A stretch of DNA of 6,292 bases from Pseudoxanthomonas suwonensis (GTDB lineage Bacteria; Pseudomonadota; Gammaproteobacteria; Xanthomonadales; Xanthomonadaceae). The position numbers were made by a program, and so were the translations under genes. Every line of letters starts with the position of its first letter. The stretch's first letter is position 1. The stretch is taken from NCBI GenBank assembly GCA_003240695.1, contig QFNC01000071.1, positions 1 through 6,292 on the forward strand, given 5' to 3'. The notes under the pieces were generated by a model. It was not told the DNA's origin, did no database searches, and worked only from the letters and a program-made list of their open reading frames with translations. Below, in pieces: positions 5,331-6,292 of this stretch.

Positions 5331-6292
5331 ATGAACCAGCCTCCGCACCCGGACCACGGATGGTCGCGCGGCATCACCGTCGTCGAGAACGCCGTCATCG
5401 TCCCGCCGCGCAGCTTTGGCGAGCATCCGGTCTGCGGCGTCTGGGGCCCCGACGGCGACGTGCCCGAGGCGGCGCATTGGCGCGACGAAAAGCGCGTGCC
5501 CCGGCCCCTGGCCGAGCCGCCCGAGCCCGCCGCCCGGCTTTCCGGCACGCATCTGTTCGGCGGCTTCCTGTTCGGCCATTTCGGCCATTTCGTCGTCGAA
5601 TCGCTGGCGCGGCTGTGGCTGACCTCGGAACCCGCGCAGGGCTGGCTGTTCCTGCCGCGCCGCGTCCACATCAAGGGCGTGCAAAGGCTGCACCGCCCGT
5701 TCTTCAACCTGCTGGCGCCCGAGATGCCGGTCAGCCTGCTGCGCGAGCCGGTCGCGGTCGAGCGGCTGGTGATCCCCGGCCAGGGCTTCGGCCTGGGCGC
5801 CATCGCCCGCGGCACCCCCGAGTTCCGCGCCATGCTGCGGCTGCGGACGGCGCGCATCCGGTCGAACGGGCCGCGCCGGATCTATGTCTCGCGTTCCGCC
5901 CTGGGCGGGCAGGGCGGCGTCCTGAACGAGACGGCGATCGAGCGGAACCTGGCGCGCGAGGGCTATGCGATCATGCATCCCCAGACCATGACGCTGCGCG
6001 AGCAGCTGATCTGGTACAAGTCGGCGAGCCATGTGCTGGGGCTGGACGGCTCGGCCTTTCACCTGCTGGGGCTGGTGGCGCGGCCCGAGCAGACCATCGG
6101 CATCATCCTGCGCCGCAGCACCGGCGACTATGCCAACATCGCCGCCCAGATCGAGGGCATGCAGGGCCATCCGCCCGCCGTCATCGACGCCTTGCGGGCG
6201 AACTGGATGCCGCCGGACCGCGCCAACCCGAACTTCCTGAGCACGGGCGAGCTGGACCACGCGGCGCTGGCCGAACGCCTGGAGGCCGGGGG
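5331..6292 (+). CDS. Glycosyltransferase family 61-like protein (3' end outside window)
   Basis: The frame is open from ATG 5331 to the window end, giving 320 complete codons and no stop. The features fit glycosyltransferase family 61 (former DUF563) proteins common in Rhodobacteraceae: GHFVVESLARLW at residues 85-96, RIYVSRSALGG near 183-193, NETAIERNLAREGYAIMHP near 199-217, and LDGSAFHLLGLV at 238-249. These suggest transfer of a sugar in surface polysaccharide or glycan synthesis. The donor and acceptor cannot be told, and the family's bacterial members are mostly uncharacterised. There is no signal peptide or membrane helix, so it is probably cytoplasmic. Residues 81-87 read FGHFGHF from a short tandem duplication (TTCGGCCAT twice) at the first conserved motif. 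The gene is preceded by a 225-bp repeat-rich spacer and looks like the first gene of its own transcript. Confidence 0.75.
   Translation, partial: MNQPPHPDHGWSRGITVVENAVIVPPRSFGEHPVCGVWGPDGDVPEAAHWRDEKRVPRPLAEPPEPAARLSGTHLFGGFLFGHFGHFVVESLARLWLTSEPAQGWLFLPRRVHIKGVQRLHRPFFNLLAPEMPVSLLREPVAVERLVIPGQGFGLGAIARGTPEFRAMLRLRTARIRSNGPRRIYVSRSALGGQGGVLNETAIERNLAREGYAIMHPQTMTLREQLIWYKSASHVLGLDGSAFHLLGLVARPEQTIGIILRRSTGDYANIAAQIEGMQGHPPAVIDALRANWMPPDRANPNFLSTGELDHAALAERLEAG

Noticed and set aside
5265..6260. Minus-strand open frame of 331 codons opposite the glycosyltransferase
   Set aside because: The plus frame has a strong Shine-Dalgarno, family 61-like motifs and no stop. The minus translation is low-complexity Arg/Gln/Gly/Asp-rich sequence.

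Overview
This window looks like chromosomal DNA from a high-GC alphaproteobacterium, most likely a Rhodobacteraceae member close to Paracoccus. The evidence is the very GC-rich third codon positions, clear AGGA/GGAG ribosome binding sites, and the character of the proteins. The genus assignment is an inference from memory of family sequences, not a search result.

Layout from left to right. (1) At 1-204 is the C-terminal half of an EVE-domain (PUA-like, modified-base-binding) protein. (2) At 249-1915 is a half-size ABC exporter (membrane domain fused to ATPase). An internal deletion at about position 499/500 removes roughly 40 codons and shifts the frame, so it is called a pseudogene unless the gap is an assembly error. 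(3) At 1912-2418 on the minus strand is a secreted CAP/SCP-domain protein, whose stop codon shares a CTAG with the ABC stop. (4) At 2419-2559 is a divergent intergenic region with two GGAACG palindromes and a good match to the alphaproteobacterial general-stress (EcfG) promoter, GGAAC-N16-CGTT. (5) At 2560-3114 is a BON-LysM protein related to E. coli Kbp/YgaU, followed by a GC-rich hairpin. (6) At 3219-5105 is a complete long-type acyl-CoA synthetase with all the adenylate-forming motifs. (7) At 5106-5330 is an intergenic region with a nested palindrome, a repeated 13-mer, two further hairpins and a possible 36-codon ORF. (8) From 5331 to the window end is a family 61 glycosyltransferase-like protein, truncated by the window edge.

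The genes do not form one pathway. Each seems to be its own transcription unit, except that the EVE and ABC genes are close enough (44 bp) to be co-transcribed. The most informative signals are regulatory or structural: the stress-type promoter ahead of the Kbp-like gene, the repeat-rich region at 5123-5212, and the broken ABC exporter. I see no mobile element, CRISPR array, RNA gene or convincing new multi-gene system.
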